Assembly: GCA_000814665.1 (NCBI GenBank)
Contig: JWIH01000009.1
Location: 1-64,000, forward strand
Reading direction: 5' to 3'
From: Pseudoalteromonas flavipulchra NCIMB 2033 = ATCC BAA-314
Lineage (GTDB): Bacteria; Pseudomonadota; Gammaproteobacteria; Enterobacterales; Alteromonadaceae
Length of the DNA: 64,000 nucleotides
The number at the start of each line of letters is the position of its first letter. Position 1 is the stretch's first letter. Of the stretch, positions 36,663 through 46,545 are shown piece by piece. The position numbers were made by a program, and so were the translations under genes. The notes beneath the pieces are model-generated. The model did no database searches and was not told the origin of the DNA. It saw only the letters and a list, made by a program, of their open reading frames with translations.

Positions 36663-37952
36663 TCAGGATAATTTGTTCGGTAACCGAATTTCGACGCACA
36701 AACCTTTACCTTCGCGATTATAGAGGCTGATCTTACCGTTGTGTGCTTCCACAATTTCTCTGCACAGCGCTAAGCCAAGCCCTGTTCCTGACGCTTTGGT
36801 AGAGTAAAATGGAATTAAGGCGTTCGCCATCACGGTGTCACTCATGCCTTCGCCTCTATCGAGCACCCAAATATAAACCTCGTCGCTGCGCTGCTCAGAT
36901 TGAACACAGATTTCCTCTATCTCTGAGCCAGACTCGGTCGCATTCTTTATCAAATTAATAAGTAACTGTTCTAACTGTGTCGTGTCTGCCTGTAACTGCG
37001 TTTGATTAAGCTGATATTGGAATGACCAATGGCTTTGCAGCCGCTCACACAAAACCTGCAAATCCACAGATTCAATGATTGGCAAAGGAAGTTTGGCGAA
37101 CTTACCATAGCCCTGAACAAACTCACTAAGGTGCACAATGCGCTCTTCTATCGTCGCAAAGACTCGACTTAGCCTAGGTTCATCCACGCGTTCAGCCAAG
37201 ATCTGTCCGCTGTGCAGCATAGATGAAATAGGCCCTAATGAGTTGTTTAACTCATGGCTAATGATGCGGATCACTTTCTTCCAAACTTGCACTTCTTGGC
37301 GGCTCAACTCTCGAGTGAATTGCTTAAAAATATATAATTTGTGAAAGTGGTTGTTGAGTAATAACTCACCGTTGGCGAGATGCCACATTTGCGACTCACC
37401 ACTGCTGTTTTGTATTGAGAACAAGCCATCAAGTTGGTTGTTTGCAGCGTGCTGAAGTTCATCGGGAACTCCGGATAACAACTTACTAAAACGCTCACCT
37501 TCAAGGCGATGCTCACAGTTAAAAAACGTTTTTGCACTATTGTTGGCAAATACCACCACATCTTGTGAGTCGACGAGGACAAGTACCTGAGGTGACGACT
37601 CTAGCACTTTATCAAGCATCAGCTCACGCTGATAAATCCATTGTTTTTCATCTCTTAACTGTTTTGCCGTTTCATTGAATAGCTGACACAGTCGACCGAG
37701 CTCATTGTTAGCGTTATAGGTAATGGACGTAGAAAATTCGCCATCTTTAAAGTTCATCAAGCCGACTTCTAATGCCTCCCACCCTGCTTTGTTTTCACGC
37801 ATAAATAGTTTATACAGCACAAGCGCAACACTGACGGAGGCCAGTACTATTACAATGAAACCGCTGTGATCATCGAGTAAAAACCATAAAGGAATAAGGC
37901 CAATCATAATACTGATAGCTATGATCAATGCATGTTGCTGCGATGTCGTCAT
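36663..37952 (-). CDS. Sensor histidine kinase of a sigma-54 two-component system (NtrY-like)
   Basis: 429 residues. Two membrane helices at about 8-45 with almost no periplasmic loop, a HAMP-like segment (about 50-100; FNETAKQLRDEK), a PAS domain (about 105-215), HisKA (ISHELNNSLGPISSM, His about 237) and HATPase (NLIKNATES, GEGMSD, GTGLGLALC). The lack of a periplasmic domain suggests it senses a membrane or intramembrane signal. It lies 8 nt downstream of the sigma-54 response regulator gene, and both follow the ABC efflux genes. Confidence 0.9.
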   Translation of the reverse strand: MTTSQQHALIIAISIMIGLIPLWFLLDDHSGFIVIVLASVSVALVLYKLFMRENKAGWEALEVGLMNFKDGEFSTSITYNANNELGRLCQLFNETAKQLRDEKQWIYQRELMLDKVLESSPQVLVLVDSQDVVVFANNSAKTFFNCEHRLEGERFSKLLSGVPDELQHAANNQLDGLFSIQNSSGESQMWHLANGELLLNNHFHKLYIFKQFTRELSRQEVQVWKKVIRIISHELNNSLGPISSMLHSGQILAERVDEPRLSRVFATIEERIVHLSEFVQGYGKFAKLPLPIIESVDLQVLCERLQSHWSFQYQLNQTQLQADTTQLEQLLINLIKNATESGSEIEEICVQSEQRSDEVYIWVLDRGEGMSDTVMANALIPFYSTKASGTGLGLALCREIVEAHNGKISLYNREGKGLCVEIRLPNKLS

Positions 37953-37960
37953 TATTGTCC

Positions 37961-39301
37961 TTAATATTCAATGCCAAACTTTTGCAAGCGACGATAAAGC
38001 GCTTGTCTACTCATGTTAAAGTGTCGCGCCACTTTCGCAATCACGCCAAGATGAGTCTTGAGCGCCTGCTCCAATTCTTCTTTACTGGGTTCTCGTATGG
38101 TATGTGATACGCTAACTTGTGCTGTATTTGCCTGCACATCAAGACCAAAATCCTTCGCACTGAGCTCGCCATCTGGATTCAATACAGCCGCCCGTTTACA
38201 GGCATTTTCAAGCTCCCGTACGTTACCAGGCCAAGGGTGTTCACATAATGCTTGCTCGGCATCCGAAGTAAGCCCCCTTGCAGGTAAAAAATGCGCGACC
38301 AAAGGTAAAATATCATCCACTCGCTTTGACAACGCGGGTAAGTTTAGCTCGATGACATTTAAGCGATAATATAGATCCTCACGAAATTTCCCCCCTCGAA
38401 TATCCGCTAGCAGATCCGCGTTCGTTGCTGAGATGACACGAACCGAGATTTTTTTTGTCTCGACTGAACCCAACCTCTCAAACTCGCCACTTTGCAAAAC
38501 ACGTAGCAATTTTGTTTGCCCAGGAAGAGGTAAATTACCAATCTCATCCAAAAATAACGTGCCTTTATCAGCAGCTTCAAAGCGACCAATACGCTGCTTA
38601 TTCGCGCCGGTATAAGCACCGCTCTCAGCACCAAATAACTCAGCTTCGATTAAGTCACTTGGGAGCGCGCCTGCATTCACTTTTACGAAGGGTTGGTTTT
38701 TTAGTAGTGAGTTCGCTTGAATGATCTCTGCGATTTTTTCTTTACCGCTACCATTTGGACCGGTTATTAACACTGACACATCAGATTTAGCGACTTGCAG
38801 CGCCATATCTATGACTCGCTGCATCGCCACCGATTTATATACAAACCCGCATAAATCCGCACCTTGATTAAACTGTTGGCGTTCTTGTTCAGCCCGTTCA
38901 AAGTTTGCAACTTGCTTATGTGCCTCACCAAGCGCAATGAGGTTTGCAATCGTGGTGAGTAACTTTTGATCGTCCCACGGCTTAGCTAGATAGTCTGCCG
39001 CTCCTGCTTTTACCAGTTCAACCGCCGTGGTGAGCTCAGTCCAAGCCGTTAATAAGATAATAGGGAGTTTTGCATTTAATGCTTTCAATTGGTGAAATAG
39101 CGCAGCCCCCTCCTCTCCTGATGTGGTGTCTGCACTAAAGTTCATATCTTGGATAACTAGTGCAATCTGCTGAAACGACACCACTTTAATTGCTTCTAAC
39201 GGTGAGCACGTGGTAACCACTTGATAATCATGCAGCTCAAGTAACAATGACAGTGCATCAAGCACTGCTGGGTTATCATCCACAATTAAGATTTTATCCA
39301 T
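37961..39301 (-). CDS. Sigma-54-dependent response regulator (NtrC family)
   Basis: 446 residues. A receiver domain (1-125; ILIVDDN, phospho-acceptor Asp in VIQDMNF, Lys in AKPWDD), an AAA+ domain (GPNGSGKEK Walker A, LFLDEIGNL) and a Fis-type HTH (IAKVARHFNMSRQALYRRLQKFG). The sigma-54 contact loop is GAYTGA rather than GAFTGA, a natural variant. It is expected to activate the -24/-12 promoter upstream of the membrane-fusion gene via the palindromes at 44138-44171. It lies 107 nt after the last permease gene and is followed by its kinase gene. Confidence 0.92.
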   Translation of the reverse strand: MDKILIVDDNPAVLDALSLLLELHDYQVVTTCSPLEAIKVVSFQQIALVIQDMNFSADTTSGEEGAALFHQLKALNAKLPIILLTAWTELTTAVELVKAGAADYLAKPWDDQKLLTTIANLIALGEAHKQVANFERAEQERQQFNQGADLCGFVYKSVAMQRVIDMALQVAKSDVSVLITGPNGSGKEKIAEIIQANSLLKNQPFVKVNAGALPSDLIEAELFGAESGAYTGANKQRIGRFEAADKGTLFLDEIGNLPLPGQTKLLRVLQSGEFERLGSVETKKISVRVISATNADLLADIRGGKFREDLYYRLNVIELNLPALSKRVDDILPLVAHFLPARGLTSDAEQALCEHPWPGNVRELENACKRAAVLNPDGELSAKDFGLDVQANTAQVSVSHTIREPSKEELEQALKTHLGVIAKVARHFNMSRQALYRRLQKFGIEY

Positions 39302-39407
39302 ATGATTTTATTCTTGTTATTACGTGTTACCTATACTAGCACAACTAATACAAGGCAAGTTACGTAATGCTAATCAGGCTGCTCGCACAACCCGATTAGC
39401 ATAAGGG

Positions 39408-40610
39408 TTATACACTTCTTGTTGCAATACTCGGTGAAATGTTCGCCGCCTTTTTAGCAGGAAAAATAACTGACGCGATACAGAGCACGATAAGCCCCAG
39501 CGCCGTTATCAAAATATAGCTTACTTCTAGCGGCGGCACTGAATACAAAGACATTAGCTTTTGTCCTAGGAAAACCGTAGCCACAGTGCCAAGTACTAAG
39601 CCAATTGCACAAACAATGAGGTTTTCTACCACAAAGTAACGAACAATTGCAGACTTACGCGCCCCCAAAGCTCTGCGAGTACCAATCTGTTTAGTACGTT
39701 TACTGATATTAAACTGAGTAAGACCAAATATTCCCAGCGCCGTCACGACGACCAATGCAGTGATTAGCACTAGCAACATTCTTAGCATCAATAGGTCTTT
39801 AGAATTGTACTTTCCTTTCACCTCATCAAGCCCTTTAATGCCAGTGATCACACGACTAGGATTTTCTTGAAGCAGCGCCGCCTCTATTTTTTTCATTACT
39901 TCGCCACGCAAACTCGGATCTGTGCGAACTAAGAAATCTTGAAATCCATTCGCATTCACCATAGGAAAAATAATTAAGCGATCAGCATTTCTAAACCGCG
40001 GCCAAGCATTAGTCATACGCTCAACAATCCCCACGACTTTTAACGGGCCGCCACCATAATAAATCGTTTCGCCCAATCCTTTGCCCTCACCAAATATCTC
40101 GTCCGTAAACGCCTTACTGGCAATAACAACGTCTGGCTGCTTAGCATATTCACTTGAGATCAAGACATCACCAGATGTGAAATCACGACCTTCTATCAAT
40201 TTTACGCCCAAGGTACGGATCACTTGTTCATTGGCGTATAAATGCCCCGAGTTTGTATGTTTACCATCGTCTTCTGGGGTTAAGCTGAATCCCGAATTGC
40301 TACCACCTCCTGAAAGCGGAACTGAACTCACTCCCACGGCTTCTATAACACCTGGGATACTTTTTAGTATTCTCTCATCAACGATAAGCTGTTGGTTTGC
40401 ATCTACCTTGTCGTCAAACGACATGACACTGAAGGTAATTATCGACTCTTCAGGATAGCCAGTTGGCTTATTGAGATAGGTGACGCGCTCACTAATAATA
40501 GACAGCGAATTACTGACAATTGCCAGCGTTAGGGCAAGTTGCAGGATAGCAAGTACGGCACCAACTTTAGAGCGCAATAACGCATTGATTATGGGTTTTA
40601 ATTCCAACAT
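39408..40610 (-). CDS. MacB/FtsX-type ABC permease subunit 2
   Basis: 400 residues: an N-terminal membrane helix (about 18-40), a large periplasmic MacB_PCD-type domain and three C-terminal helices (FtsX domain). RTKQIGTRRALGARKSAIVRYFVVEN is the coupling-helix region, seen here in parts as TRRALGARKS. It should form a heterodimer with the next permease on the shared ATPase. MacB-type pumps use mechanical pulling to push substrates from the periplasm outwards or to handle lipoproteins and peptides. 10-nt gap to the neighbouring permease gene. Confidence 0.88.
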   Translation of the reverse strand: MLELKPIINALLRSKVGAVLAILQLALTLAIVSNSLSIISERVTYLNKPTGYPEESIITFSVMSFDDKVDANQQLIVDERILKSIPGVIEAVGVSSVPLSGGGSNSGFSLTPEDDGKHTNSGHLYANEQVIRTLGVKLIEGRDFTSGDVLISSEYAKQPDVVIASKAFTDEIFGEGKGLGETIYYGGGPLKVVGIVERMTNAWPRFRNADRLIIFPMVNANGFQDFLVRTDPSLRGEVMKKIEAALLQENPSRVITGIKGLDEVKGKYNSKDLLMLRMLLVLITALVVVTALGIFGLTQFNISKRTKQIGTRRALGARKSAIVRYFVVENLIVCAIGLVLGTVATVFLGQKLMSLYSVPPLEVSYILITALGLIVLCIASVIFPAKKAANISPSIATRSV

Positions 40611-40620
40611 AGGACTCTCC

Positions 40621-41934
40621 TTATTGCACCTTTAAGTAAGTTGCTGGTGATGTTTTACACACTATCCAAGCTGGGTAAAGCCCTGCAAGAATACAAGTCA
40701 CAATAGCGATGCTCGGCGCTGCTAACAGCATAGAGACATCCATCGTTGCAAGACTTTCGTATACATGACTAGTTTTGCGGATCCCCCATAAGCCAAGCTG
40801 AGCAAAAACTATCCCTATCACTCCCCCCATAAAACCAAGCAACGCCACTTCAACCAAGTGTTGGTAAAAGACTTGCGTTTTACTTGCGCCAAGTGCTCTT
40901 CTTACGCCAACATCAGGGGCACGTTTAAGAAATTTCGCAAGTAACAATCCAATAATATTGGCTAAGCAAACAGCAAGGAACATAAAACTTAAACCAATCA
41001 TGACTTTGTTATCTTCACTAACCACATTATTATACTCAAGCCATTCAGTGACATTTCGAAGTGAAAATTCTCGTGTTTTACGGTTAAATCTTCCCAAATC
41101 TTGTTGGGTTTGGATGTAATTATCTAGTTGTGTTGCTAACGCTTGTTGTTCTTTATCATTCTCTAATTCAACCCAAAACTGAGTCCAAAGCATTTCTGAA
41201 TTCATTTTGTCCGTGAAGTTGTTAATCTCTTCCCTCTTCCAACCATTTGTATTTCCCCAAGTATCAATCTCATAAGCTGCCGCATGACTGAAGGGAATGA
41301 AGATACGTTCGGCATCAGCAAACGCGCCATTGTTTAAGTCATACATTTTGACGTTTGGCTGCCACTCCTTAGTTACCCCTACTACTTGATATCTTCGCTG
41401 CGCTAAATAAATACTTTCTCCCACCACATCACTGCGGCCAAATAACTTTTGTGCGATAGTTTCGTCAATAACAGTAACTGGTGCAGCATTGTCTGCTTGG
41501 CTTTGGCTCCACACTCCACCATACAAAAAATTCAACTCAAACATGGCGAAAAACTCTCGGGTTATTAGCCGTGTCGTTTGCAACATGGGGCTCACTTCGG
41601 GGTTGTTTACATGAACCGCAAAACCAGATTTAAACATCACGACTTTTTTGTCGATGTTTAGCGTTTGATACAGATTTTTCGCATCTAAAAATGTCAGCTG
41701 AAAGGGAATATCATCAGCTGAATGATAGGTTTGTCCCTCATCCATCACTTGTAGCTGTACAGCATAGAGTTTGCTACTTTTGCTTGGAATTGGATCGGCG
41801 GACATCATGTGATACACAGACAAACTCACCATAGTGACGCCAATGCCAATGGCAATAGCCAGCGCCATTAGGCTAGTCGCAAGCGGCGTGGCTTTTAGGC
41901 TACGCCAGGCTAAATCAAGGTAATGGGCAAACAT
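40621..41934 (-). CDS. MacB/FtsX-type ABC permease subunit 1
   Basis: 437 residues with the same four-helix layout as its neighbour: a TM helix at about 18-42, a periplasmic MacB_PCD domain (about 45-300) and three C-terminal helices after VGVRRALGASKTQVFYQHL (coupling motif VRRALGASK). It is followed closely by the second permease and lies 3 nt after the ATPase gene. It is homologous in layout to, but clearly diverged from, the other permease, so the exporter is probably a heterodimer. Confidence 0.88.
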   Translation of the reverse strand: MFAHYLDLAWRSLKATPLATSLMALAIAIGIGVTMVSLSVYHMMSADPIPSKSSKLYAVQLQVMDEGQTYHSADDIPFQLTFLDAKNLYQTLNIDKKVVMFKSGFAVHVNNPEVSPMLQTTRLITREFFAMFELNFLYGGVWSQSQADNAAPVTVIDETIAQKLFGRSDVVGESIYLAQRRYQVVGVTKEWQPNVKMYDLNNGAFADAERIFIPFSHAAAYEIDTWGNTNGWKREEINNFTDKMNSEMLWTQFWVELENDKEQQALATQLDNYIQTQQDLGRFNRKTREFSLRNVTEWLEYNNVVSEDNKVMIGLSFMFLAVCLANIIGLLLAKFLKRAPDVGVRRALGASKTQVFYQHLVEVALLGFMGGVIGIVFAQLGLWGIRKTSHVYESLATMDVSMLLAAPSIAIVTCILAGLYPAWIVCKTSPATYLKVQ

Positions 41935-41937
41935 AAC

Positions 41938-42660
41938 TTACGCTCCCACCTGAGATTTCAACGCTTGTGAAGCCGCACCTTTACCTTGATACAAAGTAAA
42001 ATCCGCAACCTGTCCATCTACAATCTGGATGTTTCTTGGTGTACGTCTTGCAAGCTCCGGATCATGGGTAACCATTACTATAGTTGCGCCGTCACGGTTA
42101 ATTTGTTCTAGTAATTCCATCACCTGACGCGCCATTAAACTATCTAAATTCCCCGTTGGTTCATCGGCTAGTAAAAAGCGTGGCTCACCAGCAAGCGCTC
42201 TTGCAATAGCCACACGCTGCTGCTGTCCGCCGGACAACTGTTGTGGCAAGTGTTTTGCGCGGCCAGCAAGGCCAACTTGCTCGAGGCAGTTTTCAATTCT
42301 GCGCTTGCGCTCAGCCGCCTTGACACCACGATAGCGTAATGGCACTTCAACATTTTCGTACAAGTTTAAATCTGGGATAAGGTTAAAGCCTTGAAAAATA
42401 AAACCGATTTTTTGGTTTCGCAGATCAGCTCTTTGGTTGTCGTTGAGCTTGCCAACATCAATTCCATCTAGCATATATTGACCACTAGAGTACCCTTCTA
42501 GCATCCCAGCAATATTTAAGAAGGTCGTTTTACCTGAGCCTGAAGGACCTGTTACCGCGATAAACTCTCCTTCATTTACTTGCAGGTTAAAATCTCTGAG
42601 TGCGTGTGTTTGCACCATATCAGTTTGGTATACTTTGCCGATATTATTCATAACTAACAT
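41938..42660 (-). CDS. ABC transporter ATPase (MacB/LolD type)
   Basis: 240 residues. Walker A GPSGSGKTT (about 39-47), Q-loop, signature LSGGQQQRVAIARAL (about 142), Walker B LLADEPTGNLD (about 163) and the H-loop VTHDPELA. It belongs to the subgroup that powers FtsX-type permeases (LolD, MacB N-domain, FtsE). It energises the two permeases encoded directly downstream. Confidence 0.95.
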   Translation of the reverse strand: MLVMNNIGKVYQTDMVQTHALRDFNLQVNEGEFIAVTGPSGSGKTTFLNIAGMLEGYSSGQYMLDGIDVGKLNDNQRADLRNQKIGFIFQGFNLIPDLNLYENVEVPLRYRGVKAAERKRRIENCLEQVGLAGRAKHLPQQLSGGQQQRVAIARALAGEPRFLLADEPTGNLDSLMARQVMELLEQINRDGATIVMVTHDPELARRTPRNIQIVDGQVADFTLYQGKGAASQALKSQVGA

Positions 42661-42674
42661 TATTATTTTCCTTC

Positions 42675-43931
42675 TTATCTTAATAAGATGCTGGGCGCAC
42701 GTTCGAATGCGTCGTAACTACTGATGATGATTTGATCGCCTTGCTGTAAGCCATTAAGCACTTCAACTTCACTGATGCTTGAGGTACCGGTAGTGATCTC
42801 AATTCGCTCAGCGATATCACCACTTAGTTTGTAAGCAATGTGTCCACCTTCACTCATAAAAGCGCCACGTTTGACCATTAAGGTGTTTTCTTTGTGCTCT
42901 AGTAAAATCCGAGCAGACAAACGTTGATTTTGTCTAATGCCATCAATGTTTTCGTCCGAAAAGCGCACTCGAGTGGTGACTTCACGGTTATTTACTTCTG
43001 GAGAAATCGCAGATAACACGCCAGAAATATTTTGGTTGCCAATCCTAAGCTCGACAGCCATCCCGAGCCCAAGCTCTGCCGCATAACTTTCAGGAACCTG
43101 CAGCTCGGCTTCATAAGCACTTAAGTCAACGAGTTTCATCAACCCCTGATTGGCATTAACAAGCGCATTTTGATCAACTAATAAATTACCGACTATGCCT
43201 GAAACCGGCGCAATCACATCTAAACTTGCAACTTGACGTTTTAATTCTTCAACAATTAAGCGTTGCCTCTCAAGCTGATTCTCAACAGATTTAAGTTCAA
43301 AGGCCAAGGTATCTTTGCCTAGCGCAACTTCTTGCTCTGCATGATTGAAGTTTAATTTTGCCCGCGCGAGGTCGTCTTGCGCTTCTTCTAAATCAATTTG
43401 GCTGATGAGGTTTTTTTGGATAGATAACTGAGCTCGTCGGTCTTCTCTATCTGCCGCTAATAGTTCGACACGAGCAAGATCTAAGGAGCGATTTAATGCC
43501 AAGTTTTGACGTCTGACATCCAACTTCTTCCCTTCAAGCTCACCACTCAGTCTTTGCAGCTCCGCTTCTTCTTGTTGGAGCCGGTTGGTTAAAGTTGGAC
43601 TTTTGACCGTGGCTAGCACTTCACCTTGAGTCACGCTATCACCCGCTTTAACCTGTAAAGAGACATAACCCTGCTCCGGACTGTAAATTTGTGGTGCATT
43701 TGCAGCAACGACAAAACCTGTGGCGGCAATATCGCGGGTAAACTCGCCGAAAGTCACGGCTGCAATTTGCACTCTATCTTTAGCCACGGAGCTACTAGCA
43801 TTTGGCCCACCAAACACGACTTGTGCACTAAGCGCTGCAATAATGACAACACCCGCTATTACAAGACCGAGCTTCTTTTTAGATTTACCAGTTTGGAGCA
43901 CTTCGTCTTGTCCGCTTGTGTCTTTAATCAT
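42675..43931 (-). CDS. Periplasmic membrane-fusion protein (HlyD/MacA type)
   Basis: 418 residues: one N-terminal membrane anchor (about 21-42), a lipoyl/barrel-sandwich domain (YVSLQVKAGDSVTQGEVLATV), a long coiled-coil hairpin (about 115-235), the returning lipoyl half (VIAPVSGIVGNLLV) and a beta-barrel/membrane-proximal domain. It connects the ABC permeases to an outer-membrane channel, which is not encoded here (probably a TolC elsewhere). First gene of the cluster, directly behind the sigma-54 promoter. Confidence 0.92.
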   Translation of the reverse strand: MIKDTSGQDEVLQTGKSKKKLGLVIAGVVIIAALSAQVVFGGPNASSSVAKDRVQIAAVTFGEFTRDIAATGFVVAANAPQIYSPEQGYVSLQVKAGDSVTQGEVLATVKSPTLTNRLQQEEAELQRLSGELEGKKLDVRRQNLALNRSLDLARVELLAADREDRRAQLSIQKNLISQIDLEEAQDDLARAKLNFNHAEQEVALGKDTLAFELKSVENQLERQRLIVEELKRQVASLDVIAPVSGIVGNLLVDQNALVNANQGLMKLVDLSAYEAELQVPESYAAELGLGMAVELRIGNQNISGVLSAISPEVNNREVTTRVRFSDENIDGIRQNQRLSARILLEHKENTLMVKRGAFMSEGGHIAYKLSGDIAERIEITTGTSSISEVEVLNGLQQGDQIIISSYDAFERAPSILLR

Positions 43932-44065
43932 AATGATTCTCCTCGAATTAACGAGTCAAATACCGCCACAACCGTTGCTACAGCCAACATCATCAAGGGT
44001 GAAATTAAAAAAGCAGTACTTAACCACATAACGTATCTTCTTTATTAGTTTGTATGCAGTAAAAG

Positions 44066-44083
44066 AGGCGAACTTTGTGCCAA
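44066..44083 (-). promoter_or_regulatory. Sigma-54 (-24/-12) promoter of the ABC efflux cluster
   Basis: On the minus strand TTGGCACAAAGTTCGCCT: GG and GC are separated by exactly 10 nt, and TTGGCAC is a full -24 match. It lies about 135 nt before the membrane-fusion start. Confidence 0.85.
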
Positions 44084-44137
44084 AATTTAAGACGTTGATT
44101 TTATTGATTTATTTTATTTTAGAAGTGGATAAAATAT

Positions 44138-44171
44138 GTCCGCGGACGGAAAAAGTGTCCGCAGCGGACAC
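44138..44171. promoter_or_regulatory. Two palindromic enhancer sites
   Basis: GTCCGCGGAC (44138-44147) and GTGTCCGCAGCGGACAC (44155-44171) are perfect palindromes sharing the GTCCGC half-site. Their centres are about 20 nt apart, two helical turns, and about 60-90 nt upstream of the -24 element. This is the expected place for binding of the NtrC-type regulator encoded in the same cluster. Confidence 0.8.
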
Positions 44172-44331
44172 TTCTCCACCTATAGCGCTATAACTTTAGG
44201 TGTCAGTCGCCACATTTCTGCATCTTAATATATCGACTGAAGAGATAACTTGAGGATTGGATAGATAGCGAACTAACTGATTTCTTTAAGTTCAGATTTA
44301 ATAATTGGAGAGTGCATTAACCAGAGTTGAA

Positions 44332-45729
44332 TCAAATAAGTGGCAAATTTATAGTCGCTCTGGTGCCTTTGCCTATAGTAGATTTTATGAGCAGTTCACC
44401 ACCGTGAGATTTGATGATATTCGATGCGATAGTTAGCCCAAGTCCCACATGCTTTTCTGAAGCTTTAGTGGTATAAAACGGATCAAATACTCGATGTACC
44501 AGCTTATCCGCAATCCCCTCACCACAATCGAAGATATCGATAGAGAGTGTTTGATCCTCAACTTTCGTGTTTATTTTAATGGACTTTCGCATTCTACCCG
44601 TACTTTCTAAAGCGTTCTTTATGAGGCAGTAAATACTGTGTTCTAGGAGTGCTGGGGCACAGTGCAACTCAAACCGCTCTCCTTTTTCAAATTCAATCAA
44701 GCTCAAGTTTGTACCATCCAACTCCAAATTAATCATCACAGAATCCATAATTTGAGAATAGAATTCTACTTGCTGAAACTGAGTTTGATTACTCTCAAAA
44801 AACACACTCAGTTCTTTAACAATCAGTTGAATTCTGTCGAGTCCCGAGTGCATTTCAGCCATCACATCATCACTTTCACTCAAAGCCCAGTTTAGTTGAT
44901 ACTCTTTTTCCAATTCACTCAGCGATTTTGCACATTCAGGCGAGAGTTGCGAGTTATTTGCCAAAAATTGCCAAGCTCGATACAACTTAACCAACGAACT
45001 TTGTACAAACTCTAAGTTACTTTTTAAGTACGCAAGCGGATTATTTATTTCATGGGCGACACCCGCAGCAAACTGTCCTACTGAAGCGAGCTTTTCTGAT
45101 TGGATCAACGCTTGCTGCTGCTCAGCAATACGGTTATATGCCTCTCTTAAGGCATCATTTGACGACTCAAGTTCATGGGTGCGCTGCTTGACCTTTTCTT
45201 CCAATCCTTCGTTAAGTTTGGTTAGTTCATCGGTCAACAACTCAAGTCGATTTAAATCTCGATAAGAGCGCAGCGAGCTGGTTAACATAGTGAATAGACG
45301 AGATTTTGTGAGGTCAGTTTTATTTTTATAGTCATTGATATCATAACGCAGCATGACTTCATGTTCAGGTACACTGCCAGGCTGACCGGTGCGCAGTACT
45401 ATTCTCACGTTATGATAGCCAAGCTCTTCACGTATGTATTGCGCACATTCTAAGCCCGCTTCTTCACTTTCCATAATGACGTCTAGTAAAATCAATGCAA
45501 CATCATCTCGATTGCTTAAAATATCAATCGCTTCTTTTTTGCTATAGGCATGAAGTAACTCAAGCGGTTTTAATTCAAACCGATAAGCCGTTAACACAAG
45601 TTTAGTCACATCATGCACTTCAGGTTCATCATCGACAATCAACACGACCCAAGGAGATGCACACTCATCTAGGCTTTGTTCATCAGGCTCTGAAACGTTT
45701 AAGAAAGATAATGGCTGCTGCTGACTCAT
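44332..45729 (-). CDS. Receiver-histidine kinase protein (cytoplasmic)
   Basis: 465 residues without membrane segments. An N-terminal receiver domain (about 27-150; VLIVDDEPEVHDV, Asp in LILLDVIME, Lys in DYKNKTDLT) is followed by a coiled coil (about 170-215) and a kinase core: HEINNPLAYL (His about 232), NLELDGTN-type N-box (CLIKNALES), DCGEGI and GLGLTIAS. Receiver-first kinases usually take a signal from another kinase. It ends 160 nt from the enhancer palindromes of the adjacent sigma-54 cluster, but no link is proven. Confidence 0.88.
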   Translation of the reverse strand: MSQQQPLSFLNVSEPDEQSLDECASPWVVLIVDDEPEVHDVTKLVLTAYRFELKPLELLHAYSKKEAIDILSNRDDVALILLDVIMESEEAGLECAQYIREELGYHNVRIVLRTGQPGSVPEHEVMLRYDINDYKNKTDLTKSRLFTMLTSSLRSYRDLNRLELLTDELTKLNEGLEEKVKQRTHELESSNDALREAYNRIAEQQQALIQSEKLASVGQFAAGVAHEINNPLAYLKSNLEFVQSSLVKLYRAWQFLANNSQLSPECAKSLSELEKEYQLNWALSESDDVMAEMHSGLDRIQLIVKELSVFFESNQTQFQQVEFYSQIMDSVMINLELDGTNLSLIEFEKGERFELHCAPALLEHSIYCLIKNALESTGRMRKSIKINTKVEDQTLSIDIFDCGEGIADKLVHRVFDPFYTTKASEKHVGLGLTIASNIIKSHGGELLIKSTIGKGTRATINLPLI

Positions 45730-45862
45730 TAAAATGACACCCTTACTCCTATTTCTTAAGGATGGTACAAATCCGCAGGTTTACCAAATTATTCGAACCA
45801 GAAAATGGTATATATTTAGCACTATGATAGGAAGAAATACTGAGTGACTATAGAACGGGATC

Positions 45863-45894
45863 TGTACTGTAAAGAAGCCACTCTTCACAGTACA
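45863..45894 (-). terminator. Hairpin after thymidine kinase gene
   Basis: TGTACTGT (45863-45870) pairs with ACAGTACA (45887-45894). There is no clear T-tract, so it may stabilise the 3' end rather than terminate. Confidence 0.45.
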
Positions 45895-45910
45895 TCAGGT
45901 TTGAATATAC

Positions 45911-46489
45911 TTATGCGCTTAGGGCATCCTTATAGTGTTTTCTACAAAGAGAAACATACCTATCGTTACCACCAATCACAACTTGATCGCCATCCGCAAT
46001 AGCTTTGCCGTGCTCATCGGTGCGAAGCACTCGGTTTGCTTTGCGACCGCAGTGACAGATGGTTTTTAGCTCAATCAATTTATCTGCCCATGCCAGCAAA
46101 TATTGCGAGCCTTCAAACAGCTCACCACGAAAGTCCGTTCTAAGACCATAGCATAATACCGGGATCCGCAGTTCATCGACAATATCCGTCAGCTCTGCGA
46201 CTTGAGCTTTTGTTAGAAACTGGCACTCATCTACCAATACACAGTCAATTTTATTCTCGGTATGAGCAGACATCAGTAGTGCTTTCACATCTGTTTGGCT
46301 TTCAAAAACTTGCGCCTCAGCCTCTAAACCGATACGCGACGCTACTTTGCCCACACCAGCACGGTTATCAATTGCAGCTGTGATAATAAACGGGCGCATG
46401 CCTCGCTCTCGGTAGTTAAATGCCGACTGCAATAAAGTCGTAGATTTACCGGCATTCATTGCCGAATAGTAAAAATAAAGCTGAGCCAT
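45911..46489 (-). CDS. tdk: Thymidine kinase
   Basis: 192 residues, the type II (TK1-like) bacterial length. P-loop [11 protein letters not shown] (about 9-19), DECQFL (about 88, catalytic Glu region), [12 protein letters not shown], a structural zinc site with CHCGRKA (about 145) and a C-terminal Cys, and the lasso region before it. It phosphorylates thymidine for the salvage pathway to dTMP. Single gene. Confidence 0.97.
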   Translation of the reverse strand: MAQLYFYYSAMNAGKSTTLLQSAFNYRERGMRPFIITAAIDNRAGVGKVASRIGLEAEAQVFESQTDVKALLMSAHTENKIDCVLVDECQFLTKAQVAELTDIVDELRIPVLCYGLRTDFRGELFEGSQYLLAWADKLIELKTICHCGRKANRVLRTDEHGKAIADGDQVVIGGNDRYVSLCRKHYKDALSA

Positions 46490-46545
46490 AATAGATATTT
46501 CGAAATAAAAATTCGCGCTAGTTTACTGACTAACGATTAAAAGAT

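Noticed and set aside
43689..44048. Plus-strand open frame opposite the membrane-fusion gene start
   Set aside because: It is antisense to a well-supported gene and has no domain.
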